Below, one piece after another: positions 43,273-52,379 of a DNA stretch of 64,000 bases. The DNA comes from Betaproteobacteria bacterium (GTDB lineage: Bacteria > Pseudomonadota > Gammaproteobacteria > Burkholderiales > Ga0077523), in the NCBI GenBank assembly GCA_016713305.1, contig JADJPK010000021.1, positions 8,999 through 72,998 of the forward strand, written 5' to 3'. Position numbers and translations under genes: made by a program. Within the stretch, counting starts at the first letter, position 1. The number at the start of each line of letters is the position of its first letter. The notes below the pieces were generated by a model that was not told where the DNA came from, did not search any database, and was given only the letters and a program-made list of their open reading frames with translations.

Positions 43273-44340
43273 ATGAGAGAAGATTTCGTAGGAACCATGC
43301 CGGTGCAGGAAAAGCACCGCTTCGACGTGGATGCGCTGGAGCGCTATCTCGCCGTGCAGATGCCGGGATTCGCCGGTCCGCTCACCGTGGCGCAGTTCAA
43401 GGGCGGGCAATCGAACCCCACCTTCATGCTCTCGGCCGGCGGCAGGCAGTATGTCCTGCGCCGCAAGCCGCCGGGCAAGCTTCTGCCCTCCGCGCATGCA
43501 GTGGACCGCGAGTACCGGGTGCTCAAGGCGCTTCACGGCAGCGACGTGCCCGTGGCGAAGCCTCACGTCCTGTGCACGGACGAGAGCGTGATCGGCACCA
43601 TGTTCTACGTGATGGACTGCGTGCACGGCCGCGTGCTGTGGGACCCCTCGCTGCCGGGAATGGCGCGGGAGGAACGCCGCGCCATCTTCGACGAGATGAA
43701 CCGCGTCATCGCCGCCCTGCACAAGGTCGACTACCAGGCCGTGGGGCTCGGCGACTACGGCAAGCCCGGCAGCTACCTGGAACGCCAGATCGCCCGCTGG
43801 ACCAAGCAGTACCGCGCTTCGGAAACCGAGCGCATCGAGGCGATGGAAAACCTCATCGAGTGGCTGCCGAAGAACATCCCGCCGGGCGAGGAGACGACGA
43901 TCGTCCACGGCGATTACCGGCTGGACAACACGATCTTCCATCCGACCGAGCCGAAGATGCTGGCGGTGCTGGACTGGGAACTCTCCACCCTGGGCCATCC
44001 CATCGCCGACTTCGCCTATCACTGCATGACCTGGCGGCTCACGCCCGCGGAGTTCCGCGGCATGCTGGGGCTGGACTTCGGGGCCCTGGGCATTCCGCCG
44101 GAAGAGGAATACGTGGAGATGTACTGCCGGCGCACCGGCCGGAGCGGCATCCCGAACTGGGACTTCTACATGGCCTACAACATGTTCCGGCTGGCGGGCA
44201 TTCTCCAGGGGATCATGGGCCGCGTGGTGGAGGGCACGGCATCGAACGCGCAGGCGCTCGAATCCGGCAAGCGGGCGAGGCCGATGGCCGAAGCCGGCTG
44301 GCGGCAGGTGGAGAAGATCCTCAAGGGCCCCGCTGCCTGA
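43273..44340 (+). CDS. Phosphotransferase family protein (ACAD10/11 N-domain-like)
   Basis: The protein has 355 residues in the aminoglycoside-phosphotransferase-like kinase fold. FKGGQSNPTFMLSAGGRQYV near residue 37 is the ATP loop, YVLRRKPPGKLLPSAHAVDRE holds the Lys, HGDYRLDNTIFH is the catalytic loop and LDWELSTLGHP the metal-binding Asp. This subgroup matches the kinase-like part fused to acyl-CoA dehydrogenases ACAD10/11, which act on 4-hydroxy acids. An alternative start at 43297 (MPVQEKHRF) has a better RBS (GTAGGAACC). It leads a same-strand run with the MDR and ligase genes. Confidence 0.87.
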   Translation: MREDFVGTMPVQEKHRFDVDALERYLAVQMPGFAGPLTVAQFKGGQSNPTFMLSAGGRQYVLRRKPPGKLLPSAHAVDREYRVLKALHGSDVPVAKPHVLCTDESVIGTMFYVMDCVHGRVLWDPSLPGMAREERRAIFDEMNRVIAALHKVDYQAVGLGDYGKPGSYLERQIARWTKQYRASETERIEAMENLIEWLPKNIPPGEETTIVHGDYRLDNTIFHPTEPKMLAVLDWELSTLGHPIADFAYHCMTWRLTPAEFRGMLGLDFGALGIPPEEEYVEMYCRRTGRSGIPNWDFYMAYNMFRLAGILQGIMGRVVEGTASNAQALESGKRARPMAEAGWRQVEKILKGPAA

Positions 44341-44450
44341 GAGACGCACGACATCCCGAACGACGAAACCGCGGCAGGCCGGGATCGATCCGATCCCGAG
44401 CCGGCAGGCGCCTCCAGGCAGGCGCGCCCATGCCGCCACGAAGGAGCCTC

Positions 44451-45431
44451 ATGAAAGCCGTACTGTGCAAGAAGCTGGGACCCCCGGACGAACTGGTGGT
44501 CGAACAGGTGCCGGACCTGCAGGCCGGCGCCGGTCAGGTGGTGGTCGCCGTGAAGGCGGCCGGTGTGAACTTTCCGGACACGCTCATCATCCAGGGCAAG
44601 TACCAGTTCAAGCCCGAGTTGCCGTTCTCGCCCGGCGGTGAAGTGGCGGGCGTGATCGCTCAGGTGGGCGAGGGCGTCACCCGCGTGAAGGCGGGTGACC
44701 GCGTCATCGCCGCTGCGACCTGGGGCGGGTTCGCAGAACAGATCGTGGTCGATGCCGACCGCCTCGTGCCCATGTCCGACGACATGGACTTCGTGTCCGC
44801 CTCCGCCTTCATCCTCACCTACGGCACGTCCTATCACGCCCTCAAGGACCGCGCCGCGCTGCGTCCCGGCGAGACGCTCCTCGTCCTCGGCGCCTCCGGC
44901 GGTGTGGGCCTGGCCGCGTTGCAGATCGGCAAGGCCATGGGGGCCAAGGTGATCGCCGCGGCCTCGAGCGATTCCAAACTGGAGATCTGCCGCCGGAACG
45001 GCGCGGACGATGTCATCAACTACGGCGCCGAAGATCTCAGAACACGCGTGAAGCAGATCACGGCGGGCCGCGGTGTGGACGTCGTGTACGACCCCGTGGG
45101 CGGGCCGTACTCCGAACCGGCCCTGCGGGACATGGCCTGGAACGGCCGTTTCCTCGTGGTCGGCTTTGCCGCGGGTGACATTCCCAAGGTGCCTCTCAAT
45201 CTCGCGCTGCTCAAGGGATGCTCCATCGTGGGCGTGTTCTGGGGGGCGTTCACCCGCAACGAGCCCGAGCGCAACCGGCAGAACAATCGCGAACTGATGG
45301 AGATGTACTCCAAGGGCCTGGTGAAACCGCACATCCACGCGACCTATCCGCTGGAACGCGCAGCCGAAGCGTTGAACGAGGTGACGATGAAGCGGGTGAG
45401 CGGCAAGGTCGTGCTGGTGACGGAAGGCTGA
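44451..45431 (+). CDS. Zinc-less medium-chain oxidoreductase (quinone oxidoreductase-like)
   Basis: The protein has 326 residues from ATG 44451 after AAGGAG. The N-terminal GroES-like part has AAGVNFPDTLIIQGKYQ and PGGEVAGVI. The Rossmann part has LGASGGVGLAALQIGKAMGA and DPVGGPYSEPALR. No zinc-binding Cys cluster is present, so it belongs to the NADPH:quinone oxidoreductase branch of the MDR superfamily. Proteins of this subgroup sit next to acyl-CoA dehydrogenase and phosphotransferase genes and may reduce enones or acyl intermediates. Confidence 0.87.
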   Translation: MKAVLCKKLGPPDELVVEQVPDLQAGAGQVVVAVKAAGVNFPDTLIIQGKYQFKPELPFSPGGEVAGVIAQVGEGVTRVKAGDRVIAAATWGGFAEQIVVDADRLVPMSDDMDFVSASAFILTYGTSYHALKDRAALRPGETLLVLGASGGVGLAALQIGKAMGAKVIAAASSDSKLEICRRNGADDVINYGAEDLRTRVKQITAGRGVDVVYDPVGGPYSEPALRDMAWNGRFLVVGFAAGDIPKVPLNLALLKGCSIVGVFWGAFTRNEPERNRQNNRELMEMYSKGLVKPHIHATYPLERAAEALNEVTMKRVSGKVVLVTEG

Positions 45432-45518
45432 GAACGGGCTGGCCGGAGGGCCGGCCTCGAGCAGGCAACGAAACGATCGGTACCGCGCGAGACGAGTGCC
45501 GGCAAGGGAGGATGTGAA

Positions 45519-47147
45519 ATGCGCTCGACCATGATGCAGGTCAAGCTGTCCCTGACCCATTTTCTCGAACGGGCGGGCAGGATGTTCGGTCCCGTGGAGA
45601 TCGTCTCCCGCATGCCGGACAAGACGCTGCACCGGACGACCTACGCGCAGTTCCACCGCCGGGCACGGCTGCTCGCCGAAGCGCTGCAGAAGGCCGGCAT
45701 CCGCCAGGGCGACCGGGTGGCCACGCTCATGTGGAATCACTACGCGCACTACGAGTCCTACTTCGGCATCATCGCATCCGGTGCCGTGCTGCACACGCTC
45801 AATCTCCGCCTCGCGCCGGACGAGATCGCATTCATCGCCAATCACGCGGACGACCGCTTCGTCATCGTCGACGACGTGCTGCTGCCCCTGCTCGAGAAGT
45901 TCCTGCCGCAGACGAAGATCGAGAAGGTGATCGTCGTGCCGCTCACCGGTCAGCCTGTTCCGGACCGATACGTGAGCTACGAGGATTTTCTCGCCACTGC
46001 GTCGGGTGACTGGGACTATCCGGACCTGGACGAGGACGCGCCTGCGGCCATGTGCTACACCTCCGGGACCACGGGACGTCCGAAGGGCGTGGTGTATTCG
46101 CACCGTTCGCAGGTCCTGCACACCCTGGCGCTGTGCGTGCCCGACGCGATCGGCATCTCGGGCCGCGACGTCGTGCTTCCCGTGGTGCCCATGTTCCACG
46201 CCAACGCGTGGGGCGTTCCGTACGCGACGTGCATGCTGGGCACGAAGATCGTCTTCCCCGGCCCGCATCTGCATGCCGACGACCTGCTTCCGCTCTTCGA
46301 GAGCGAGAAGGTGACCCTCTCCTGCGGCGTGCCGACCATCTGGCTCGGGATGATCCAGATCCTGGACCGGGAGCCCGGCCGCCACAAGCTGGATCCGCGC
46401 CTGCGCCTCACGGTGGGCGGGTCGGCCGTGCCCGAAAGCCTCATCCGCGGTTTCGCCCGCCACGGCATCGACATCATGCAGGGCTGGGGGATGACCGAGA
46501 CGTCTCCCCTCGGGACGATCGCCCGTGTGAATCAGTTGCTGGGCGATCTTTCCGAGGACGAGAAATTCGCGACGCAGGCGATGCAGGGATATGCGTTGCC
46601 GCTCGTGGATCTGCGCATCATCGGCGACGATGGCGAGCAGCCCTGGGATGGCAAGGCGGTGGGCGAGATCCAGATCTATGGGCCGTGGATCATCGGCAGC
46701 TACCACGACCTGCCGCTGTCGGCAGAGAGCTTCACCGCCGACGGCTGGCTGCGCACGGGCGACGTCGCGGCGATCACGCCCCAAGGCTACGTCAAGATCA
46801 CCGACCGCACGAAGGACCTCATCAAGTCGGGCGGAGAGTGGATCAGTTCCGTGGACCTGGAGAACGCGATCATGGGTCATCCGGCGGTGGCCGAGGCGGC
46901 CGTGATCGCGGTGCCTCATCCCAAGTGGGCGGAGCGGCCCCTCGCGGTGATCGTGCTGCGTGCCGGCCAGACCGCGGACGCGAAGGACATGCGCGAGTTC
47001 CTCTCCGGCAGGTTCGCGAAGTGGGCGATCCCGGACGCGTACGATTTCATCGACGCGATTCCCCGCACCTCCACCGGCAAATTCCTCAAGACGGCGCTGC
47101 GCGATCGCTACAGGAACTGGACGTGGCCCGATTCGGCCGGGGGGTGA
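45519..47147 (+). CDS. Fatty-acyl-CoA ligase (AMP-forming)
   Basis: The protein has 542 residues with GGGAGGA before ATG 45519. The AMP/phosphate loop YTSGTTGRPKGVVYSH is at about 179-194, MQGWGMTETSP at about 320-330, DGWLRTGDVA at about 408-417 and the catalytic Lys in PRTSTGKFLK near the end. It activates a medium- or long-chain acid to its CoA ester. The length and motifs fit the long/medium-chain branch. It follows the MDR gene by 87 bases on the same strand. Confidence 0.92.
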   Translation: MRSTMMQVKLSLTHFLERAGRMFGPVEIVSRMPDKTLHRTTYAQFHRRARLLAEALQKAGIRQGDRVATLMWNHYAHYESYFGIIASGAVLHTLNLRLAPDEIAFIANHADDRFVIVDDVLLPLLEKFLPQTKIEKVIVVPLTGQPVPDRYVSYEDFLATASGDWDYPDLDEDAPAAMCYTSGTTGRPKGVVYSHRSQVLHTLALCVPDAIGISGRDVVLPVVPMFHANAWGVPYATCMLGTKIVFPGPHLHADDLLPLFESEKVTLSCGVPTIWLGMIQILDREPGRHKLDPRLRLTVGGSAVPESLIRGFARHGIDIMQGWGMTETSPLGTIARVNQLLGDLSEDEKFATQAMQGYALPLVDLRIIGDDGEQPWDGKAVGEIQIYGPWIIGSYHDLPLSAESFTADGWLRTGDVAAITPQGYVKITDRTKDLIKSGGEWISSVDLENAIMGHPAVAEAAVIAVPHPKWAERPLAVIVLRAGQTADAKDMREFLSGRFAKWAIPDAYDFIDAIPRTSTGKFLKTALRDRYRNWTWPDSAGG

Positions 47148-47220
47148 GGCCGCACCGGCGGAAAATCGGGCCGGCCGCCACTGACACCGCGCGCTCGCGC
47201 AACGACAGGCCCGGCGCCGC

Positions 47221-47988
47221 GTGTTCAAGCGCATCCGCGTTCTGATCCTGCTGGCCGTTCTTGCCAACGTCGCGGTGGGCGCGTGGCTCATGCGAGTGCG
47301 AACCGCCGCGTGGGACAGGCCCCTGCGTGTTGCCGTGTTCACGATTCCAGCCGACGGCAGTCCAGGCACACGACGCTACGTCGACGAACTGGATCGAAGC
47401 TCGTTCGAGCCGCTGGAGTCCTTCTTCGCGGGGGAGGCCCGGCGCCTGGGGCTCGCGCTTGCGCGGCCGGTGGAGGTTCGTCCCGCGGGACGGGTGGACA
47501 GTCTTCCGCCACCGCCGCCGTTCGGCGGTTCCCGCGTCGACATCCTCATCTGGAGCCTGCATCTGCGGTGGTGGGTCTGGCAGCACGGAGATCCGGCGGG
47601 ACCGGCTCCCCATGCGCGCCTGTTCCTGCTGTTCCACGACCCCGCCATCGACACCGCCGTGCCGCATTCGGTCGGGCTGCCACAGGGGCTGATCGGTGTC
47701 GTGCACCTCTTCGCCGCGCACGAGCAGGCAGGCCAGAACGCCGTGGTGGCGGCCCACGAACTGCTGCACACCCTGGGGGCCAGCGACAAGTACGACGCGG
47801 CTGACAATCAACCGTTTCATCCGGACGGCTATGCCGAACCTGAACGGGTGCCGGTGCTGCCGCAGCGATTCGCCGAGATCATGGGCGGGCGCATTCCGCT
47901 ATCGGCCACGCAGTCCCGGATGCCGGATTCGCTCGACGAGGTCCGCGTGGGGAACGTGACCGCCCGCGAGATCGGCTGGGTGCGTTAG
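47221..47988 (+). CDS. Membrane-anchored metzincin-like protein, uncharacterised
   Basis: The protein has 255 residues and begins with GTG 47221; no clear RBS is seen. Residues 5-23 form an N-terminal anchor, so the rest is periplasmic. HELLHTLGASD at 179-189 fits the metzincin zinc motif HExxHxxGxxH/D with Asp as third ligand. A Met in AEIMGG at about 221 could be the Met-turn. The region before it (VDILIWSLHLRWWVW) has no family match I recognise. There is no propeptide Cys switch. It is a likely zinc protease, but I cannot name the family; neighbours give no functional hint. Confidence 0.7.
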   Translation: MFKRIRVLILLAVLANVAVGAWLMRVRTAAWDRPLRVAVFTIPADGSPGTRRYVDELDRSSFEPLESFFAGEARRLGLALARPVEVRPAGRVDSLPPPPPFGGSRVDILIWSLHLRWWVWQHGDPAGPAPHARLFLLFHDPAIDTAVPHSVGLPQGLIGVVHLFAAHEQAGQNAVVAAHELLHTLGASDKYDAADNQPFHPDGYAEPERVPVLPQRFAEIMGGRIPLSATQSRMPDSLDEVRVGNVTAREIGWVR

Positions 47989-48092
47989 CGGGCGCGATGC
48001 AGTGGCCGTGCGGGCGAGCGCTTGGATGGCGCGAATCCGATGGGCATGGCTGCACCGGTATCTGCTGCATGTCGAGCCACGCACTGGGCAGA

Positions 48093-48812
48093 TCAATCGC
48101 CCTTGTGCGCAAGCGTGACCGTGCCGGTCACCTGCACCCCCATGTGGCTCGCGCCGGCTTCGATGGGGGCCGGTGCCACTTCGGACATCGCAGCGCCGGC
48201 GCGCGCCTGCAGCATGGGGCGTGGCATGGGGGGCCCGCCGGCGTCGGCGGCAATCGCCAGGTCCCGGATGCGGTATGACTTCGCGCCCAGCGCCTTGGCC
48301 GCGACGTCCGCCCGCCGGCGGAAGTCCTCGATGGCTTCGGTCGTGAGTTCGCTTTCGATCTTGCGGCGCGCTTCGTCGGAGGCGAAGAACTCCACGCCTG
48401 CCAGGTTCATGGTCGTCTGCAGCTTCGCGAGCAAGGCAGCCATGCCCTTGAAGTCCGCGCTTTCCAGCGAGATTTCCGCGCGCACGCGCCAGCGCGAAAT
48501 CCGGTTCTGCTTGTCGTAGAGCGGGAACGTCTGATAGCTGCCCGACCGCACCTTGACGCCTGTCTGAGCCTTTGCCGTGCGCACGGCTTCACCGAGCGTC
48601 TTGTTGGCGGTGTCCGCCGCCTTGGCCGCGGAAGCATCCTCCGCTTCGGTGTAGAGCACGGCGCGCATCGAGTCGTTGTCCACCTCCGTCTCGGCCTGCG
48701 CCTGCAGCGACACCTGGGTGGTGTCCGGCGTGCTGTCGTGGCCCAGCGCGGAGCCGGTCCAGGCAGGCGCGATCAGAATGGCAAAGGCGAGAAACAGCGA
48801 CGGTCGTTGCAT
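48093..48812 (-). CDS. SIMPL (DUF541) domain periplasmic protein
   Basis: The protein has 239 residues from ATG 48812, preceded by GTGGAG; an in-frame ATG 12 bases upstream is less well spaced. The signal peptide ends near ALG-HD (residue 25). The SIMPL domain follows, with VSLQAQAETEVDNDSMRAVL, TANKTLGEAV, QTFPLYDKQNRISRWRVRAE and the C-terminal VQVTGTVTL. Family members (for example YggE of E. coli) are periplasmic and linked to oxidative-stress tolerance without a known reaction. It converges with the metzincin-like gene. Confidence 0.85.
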   Translation of the reverse strand: MQRPSLFLAFAILIAPAWTGSALGHDSTPDTTQVSLQAQAETEVDNDSMRAVLYTEAEDASAAKAADTANKTLGEAVRTAKAQTGVKVRSGSYQTFPLYDKQNRISRWRVRAEISLESADFKGMAALLAKLQTTMNLAGVEFFASDEARRKIESELTTEAIEDFRRRADVAAKALGAKSYRIRDLAIAADAGGPPMPRPMLQARAGAAMSEVAPAPIEAGASHMGVQVTGTVTLAHKGD

Positions 48813-48883
48813 GGCGTGCTCCACAAGCTAGGCAGATGATGAATGGACAGTATGCACTGTCGCCCGTTCGTGGAGACCGTGCC

Positions 48884-48920
48884 TGCACCCGGGGCGTGCA
48901 CCCGGGCGTGCACCCGGGCG
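48884..48920. repeat. Tandem 12-base repeat TGCACCCGGGCG
   Basis: Three copies follow head to tail, the first with one extra G. The unit contains the palindromes GTGCAC and CCCGGG. It lies in the 195-base promoter region shared by the SIMPL gene and the IlvD/Edd gene. Confidence 0.8.
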
Positions 48921-49007
48921 TACAACTGACGGCGCATCGTGACCGTGGCCTCGCGATGGGCGGATAATCGGGCCCATTCACAACAAGCAATCACACGGCG
49001 GACTTCC

Positions 49008-50702
49008 ATGAGCGACGAACCGCGCGGCTATCGCCGCAACCTCACCAACTACGGCGATCGCGCCTTTGCCCTGTACCTGCGGCGTTCTTTCGCGCAGTCC
49101 ATGGGCCTCTCGCGGACCATGATGGACAAGCCCATCGTCGGCATCGCGCAGACGGCGAGCGGATTCAACAACTGCCATCGAAACGTCCCGGAACTGGTGG
49201 AGGCGGTCAAGCGCGGCGTGCTGGCGGCGGGAGGACTGCCGCTCGACTTTCCCACCGTTTCCCTGGGCGAAGTGTTCCTGAGTCCCACGAGCCTCATGTT
49301 CCGCAATCTCATGTCCATGGACACCGAGGAAATGATCCGCGCGCAGCCCATGGACGCCGTAGTGCTGGTGGGCGGGTGCGACAAGACGGTTCCGGCGCAG
49401 CTGATGGGCGCGGCCTCGGCGGACATGCCCGCGATACAGCTCGTCACCGGTCCGATGCTGGCGATGCCTTTCCACGGGGAGCGGCTCGGCGCATGCACCG
49501 ACTGCCGGCGATTCTGGGCGAAGTACCGGGCAGGCGAGGTGGACGACCGTGGAATCGACGAGATCGAGTCGAATCTCGCCACGACCGCCGGCACGTGTGC
49601 CGTGATGGGCACCGCCAGCACCATGGCCTGCATTGCCGAGGCGCTGGGGATGATGCTGCCCGGCACCGCGGCGATCCCCGCCGTGCACGCCGATCGGATC
49701 CGCGCGGCCGAAGCCACCGGCGCGCGCGCTGTCGAAATGATCGGTCACGGTCCGCGGCCTTCCGACATCATCACGCCGAAGTCCGTGGAGAACGCGCTGC
49801 GTGTCCTGCTGGCCGTGGGCGGATCCACCAACGCGATCGTGCACCTCACGGCGGTCGCGGGCCGCCGCGGCATTCCCGTCGACCTGCACCGTCTCAACCA
49901 GCTCTCCGACGAGACGCCCGTGCTGGTGGATCTCAAACCCACGGGCAGCCACTACCTCGCGGATTTCCACGCGGCGGGCGGCATGTCGGCCCTGCTGTGG
50001 GAACTGCGTGACCTGCTGCACCATGACTGCATCACCGTCACGGGCGAGACGCTGGGTCAGCGTCTCGCGGGCCCTGCGCCGTGGGTTGACCGCACGGTGA
50101 TCCGCGCCCGCGAAGAACCGTTCGATCCCGTGGGCGGTCTGGTTGCGTTGTTCGGAACGCTCGCGCCGAAAGGGGCGATCCTCAAGCGTTCGGCGGCCGA
50201 TCCGCGCCTGTTCGAGCGGGAAGGGCGGGCGGTGGTGTTCGATGGACTCGAAGACCTGTCGAGCCGGATCGACGATCCGGACCTAGATGTCACGCCCGAC
50301 GATTTTCTCGTGCTCAAGAACGCCGGTCCCGCGAGCCCCAGCGGGATGCCCGAAGCAGGCTACCTGCCCATCCCGAAGAAGCTGGCGCGAAGCGGAGTGA
50401 AGGACATGGTGCGCATCTCGGACGCGAGAATGAGCGGGACCGCCTACGGATCGGTGGTGCTGCACGTGGCGCCGGATGCCGCGAGCGGCGGTCCGCTGGC
50501 GTTCGTGCAGAACGGCGACCGCATCCGCTTGAGCGTGAAGGAGCGCAAGCTCGAGCTGCTGGTGGATGCGGGCGAGCTGTCACGCAGATCGCAGGGCTGG
50601 AAACCGCCGGAGTTCCCGTCGCGCGGTTACCGCCGGCTGTATGCGGAGCAGATCCGACAGGCGGACGAGGGGGCAGATTTCGGATTTCTTCGCGGGGTCT
50701 GA
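49008..50702 (+). CDS. IlvD/Edd family dehydratase (sugar-acid dehydratase-like)
   Basis: The protein has 564 residues starting MSDEPRGYRRN at ATG 49008. Cluster-binding Cys motifs are present: GFNNCHRNVPELVEAV, GGCDKTVPAQLMGAAS and GTCAVMGTASTMACIAEALG. The CTDCRRFW motif and the early GYRRNLTNYGD fit the sugar-acid dehydratase branch (arabonate or xylonate) better than the branched-chain IlvD branch. The enzyme removes water from 2,3-dihydroxy acids using a [2Fe-2S] or [4Fe-4S] cluster. A PfkB kinase lies nearby on the other strand but is not co-transcribed, so a pathway link is only possible. Confidence 0.88.
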   Translation: MSDEPRGYRRNLTNYGDRAFALYLRRSFAQSMGLSRTMMDKPIVGIAQTASGFNNCHRNVPELVEAVKRGVLAAGGLPLDFPTVSLGEVFLSPTSLMFRNLMSMDTEEMIRAQPMDAVVLVGGCDKTVPAQLMGAASADMPAIQLVTGPMLAMPFHGERLGACTDCRRFWAKYRAGEVDDRGIDEIESNLATTAGTCAVMGTASTMACIAEALGMMLPGTAAIPAVHADRIRAAEATGARAVEMIGHGPRPSDIITPKSVENALRVLLAVGGSTNAIVHLTAVAGRRGIPVDLHRLNQLSDETPVLVDLKPTGSHYLADFHAAGGMSALLWELRDLLHHDCITVTGETLGQRLAGPAPWVDRTVIRAREEPFDPVGGLVALFGTLAPKGAILKRSAADPRLFEREGRAVVFDGLEDLSSRIDDPDLDVTPDDFLVLKNAGPASPSGMPEAGYLPIPKKLARSGVKDMVRISDARMSGTAYGSVVLHVAPDAASGGPLAFVQNGDRIRLSVKERKLELLVDAGELSRRSQGWKPPEFPSRGYRRLYAEQIRQADEGADFGFLRGV

Positions 50703-50821
50703 TCGACAAGTAAGAGATCGGTTGGAAGGCAACAGGTATCGTGATTCCCGGACATGCCGTTCCGAGCCGTGGGCTCGCCTGCGGCGCTCGGCAGTGTCCG
50801 CCAACTCTCCAGGAGGTCGTC

Positions 50822-51310
50822 ATGAGGATTTCCCTCTTCAAGGCAGTGAGCGCAAGCGCAGTCATCGCATCCTTCTTCGTGTTCGGCACGGCCAAGGCGG
50901 ACGACACGCTGCTGGAAAGCAAGCTGCGGGCGTGTCCTTCGGATGGAACGTCCATCGGCGGCGTGAACTCGTGCGGCAAGGTGTGGAAGATCAAGTCCGG
51001 TGAAGTGGAACTCGACCGCGATGGCGATCTGGAGGTGGAGATCAAGGGACTCGTGCTCGACGACGCGAGCACTGGAGAATTCAACGGAACGGCCGACGGT
51101 GTGACGCAGGTCGTGGTGAGTCTGGTGTGCGGCGGCGGGTCGAAGGCTTCTGTGGTTGCAGAAACGGACCGCTTTCCTCTGAGCAAGAACGGCAAGGCGG
51201 ACATCGAGACGAAATTGCGGATGCCGTCGCAATGCGTCGCCCCGGTGATCCTCGTCCGCGAGATCTGGGACGGCAAGGTCGGGGGCTGGCTGGCCGCCAC
51301 GGGCTTCTGA
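50822..51310 (+). CDS. Small secreted protein, unrecognised
   Basis: The protein has 162 residues, with a strong AGGAGGT before ATG 50822. A signal peptide covers residues 1-26 (cut after TAKA). The mature part has four Cys (RACPSD, VNSCGK, SLVCGG, PSQCVA), suggesting two disulfides. Beta strands alternate with a repeat-like D-R-D-G-D-L-E-V-E motif. I recognise no family. It stands alone downstream of the dehydratase by 119 bases, convergent with the PfkB gene. Confidence 0.65.
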   Translation: MRISLFKAVSASAVIASFFVFGTAKADDTLLESKLRACPSDGTSIGGVNSCGKVWKIKSGEVELDRDGDLEVEIKGLVLDDASTGEFNGTADGVTQVVVSLVCGGGSKASVVAETDRFPLSKNGKADIETKLRMPSQCVAPVILVREIWDGKVGGWLAATGF

Positions 51311-51320
51311 ATCCCGGACT

Positions 51321-51358
51321 GCGCGGCGCTTCGGCGAGTTCTCTCGCGATCGCCGCGC
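51321..51358. terminator. Possible hairpin between convergent genes
   Basis: GCGCGGCG (51321-51328) pairs with CGCCGCGC (51351-51358) around a 22-base loop, in the 52-base gap between the small secreted protein and the PfkB gene. The long loop and lack of a T run make termination uncertain. Confidence 0.35.
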
Positions 51359-51362
51359 GCGG

Positions 51363-52356
51363 TCAACCGGCGGCAGCGACTTCGTCTGCGGTAGGCGGTT
51401 GGCAGCCCGAATGTTCGCAAGCAAGCGATGCCGCCACCGAGGCGGTACTCGCCAGAGTCGTGAGGTCTGCCCGATCCAGCGCTGCCAGATGGGCCGTGGT
51501 GGTCGCGCCCAGGCGCAACAGCCCGGACAACAGTGCGGCGTGGTAGGTGTCGCCTGCTCCCACTGCGTCGACGAACGGTCGCGCCGGCCGGGCGGGGACC
51601 CGCACTTCGCGGGAGCGCGTCCGCAGGACCGATCCTTGTTCTCCCAGCGTGAGCGCCACGAGTTCGACTCTCGAGTCATCGAACAGCCGAAGGGCGGCCT
51701 GGTGCGGATCCAGGCCCGGGAACAGCCACGCGAGGTCCTCGTCCGAGGCCTTGACGATGTCAGCCTGGCGCAGGGCCTGCAGCATCGGCCGGGGCTGTTC
51801 TCCCGCGTTTTCCATGACCCCGCGCCGGATGTTCGGGTCGCTCGACAGCAGCGCTCCGCGCTGGCGGCTCGCCTGCGCGATTTCCAGCCAGAAGGGGACG
51901 GTCCGGTTCGACGGCGTAACAGAAGGCGCCGATCACGTGCACCGCCGGATCCACGGGGAGAGCGCTCAGAATCCGGTCGCGATGGAGGTCTCGGTCGGCG
52001 ACGCCTTCCCGGTACAGGCTGTAGACGGGCTGGCCTTCCCGCAACGACACCAGGGCGATGGATGTGGGCAGGTCGCTGGCCGACGCCAGAGGCAGCCGGA
52101 CGCCGGCCTCCGAAAGAATCGCGGCGAAGCGCTCGCCCAGCGCATCCCGCGACATCGGCATGAGCAGCGTGGACGACATGCCCAGGCGTGCCAGCGCCAA
52201 CGCGACATTGGCGCCTTGTCCCCCCACATGAAAACTGAAGTCGCCGGGCGAGTGCATGTCCGCGATCAGGTCAGCGACGATCTCGCCGGAGACGGTGATC
52301 TGCCCAGGAGCGGGCGAAGAAGATAGGGACAGCCTTCCAGTAGACTCGCGACTCAT
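51363..52356 (-). CDS. PfkB-family carbohydrate kinase (frameshifted)
   Basis: Repaired, this is about 330 residues. The N-terminal half has ITVSGEIVADLIAD and the signature HVGGQGANVALALARLGM. The C-terminal half has ADIVKASDEDLAWLFPGL and DAVGAGDTYHAALLSGLL, with the catalytic Asp in GAGD. The halves are in different frames. The switch lies at about 51900-51910, where CYAVEPDR should continue VPFWLEIAQASRQRGALLSS. As written, one frame runs 51760-52356 and another 51363-51815. It is a likely fructokinase or related sugar kinase. It starts only 23 bases from the divergent TAXI gene, so its start may be a few codons internal. Confidence 0.8.
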
Positions 52357-52379
52357 CGTTGCATTTCCTTCCCCACCTC

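Noticed and set aside
48939..49007. Upstream in-frame extension of the IlvD/Edd gene
   Set aside because: It reads into the promoter region; the conserved N terminus begins at ATG 49008.
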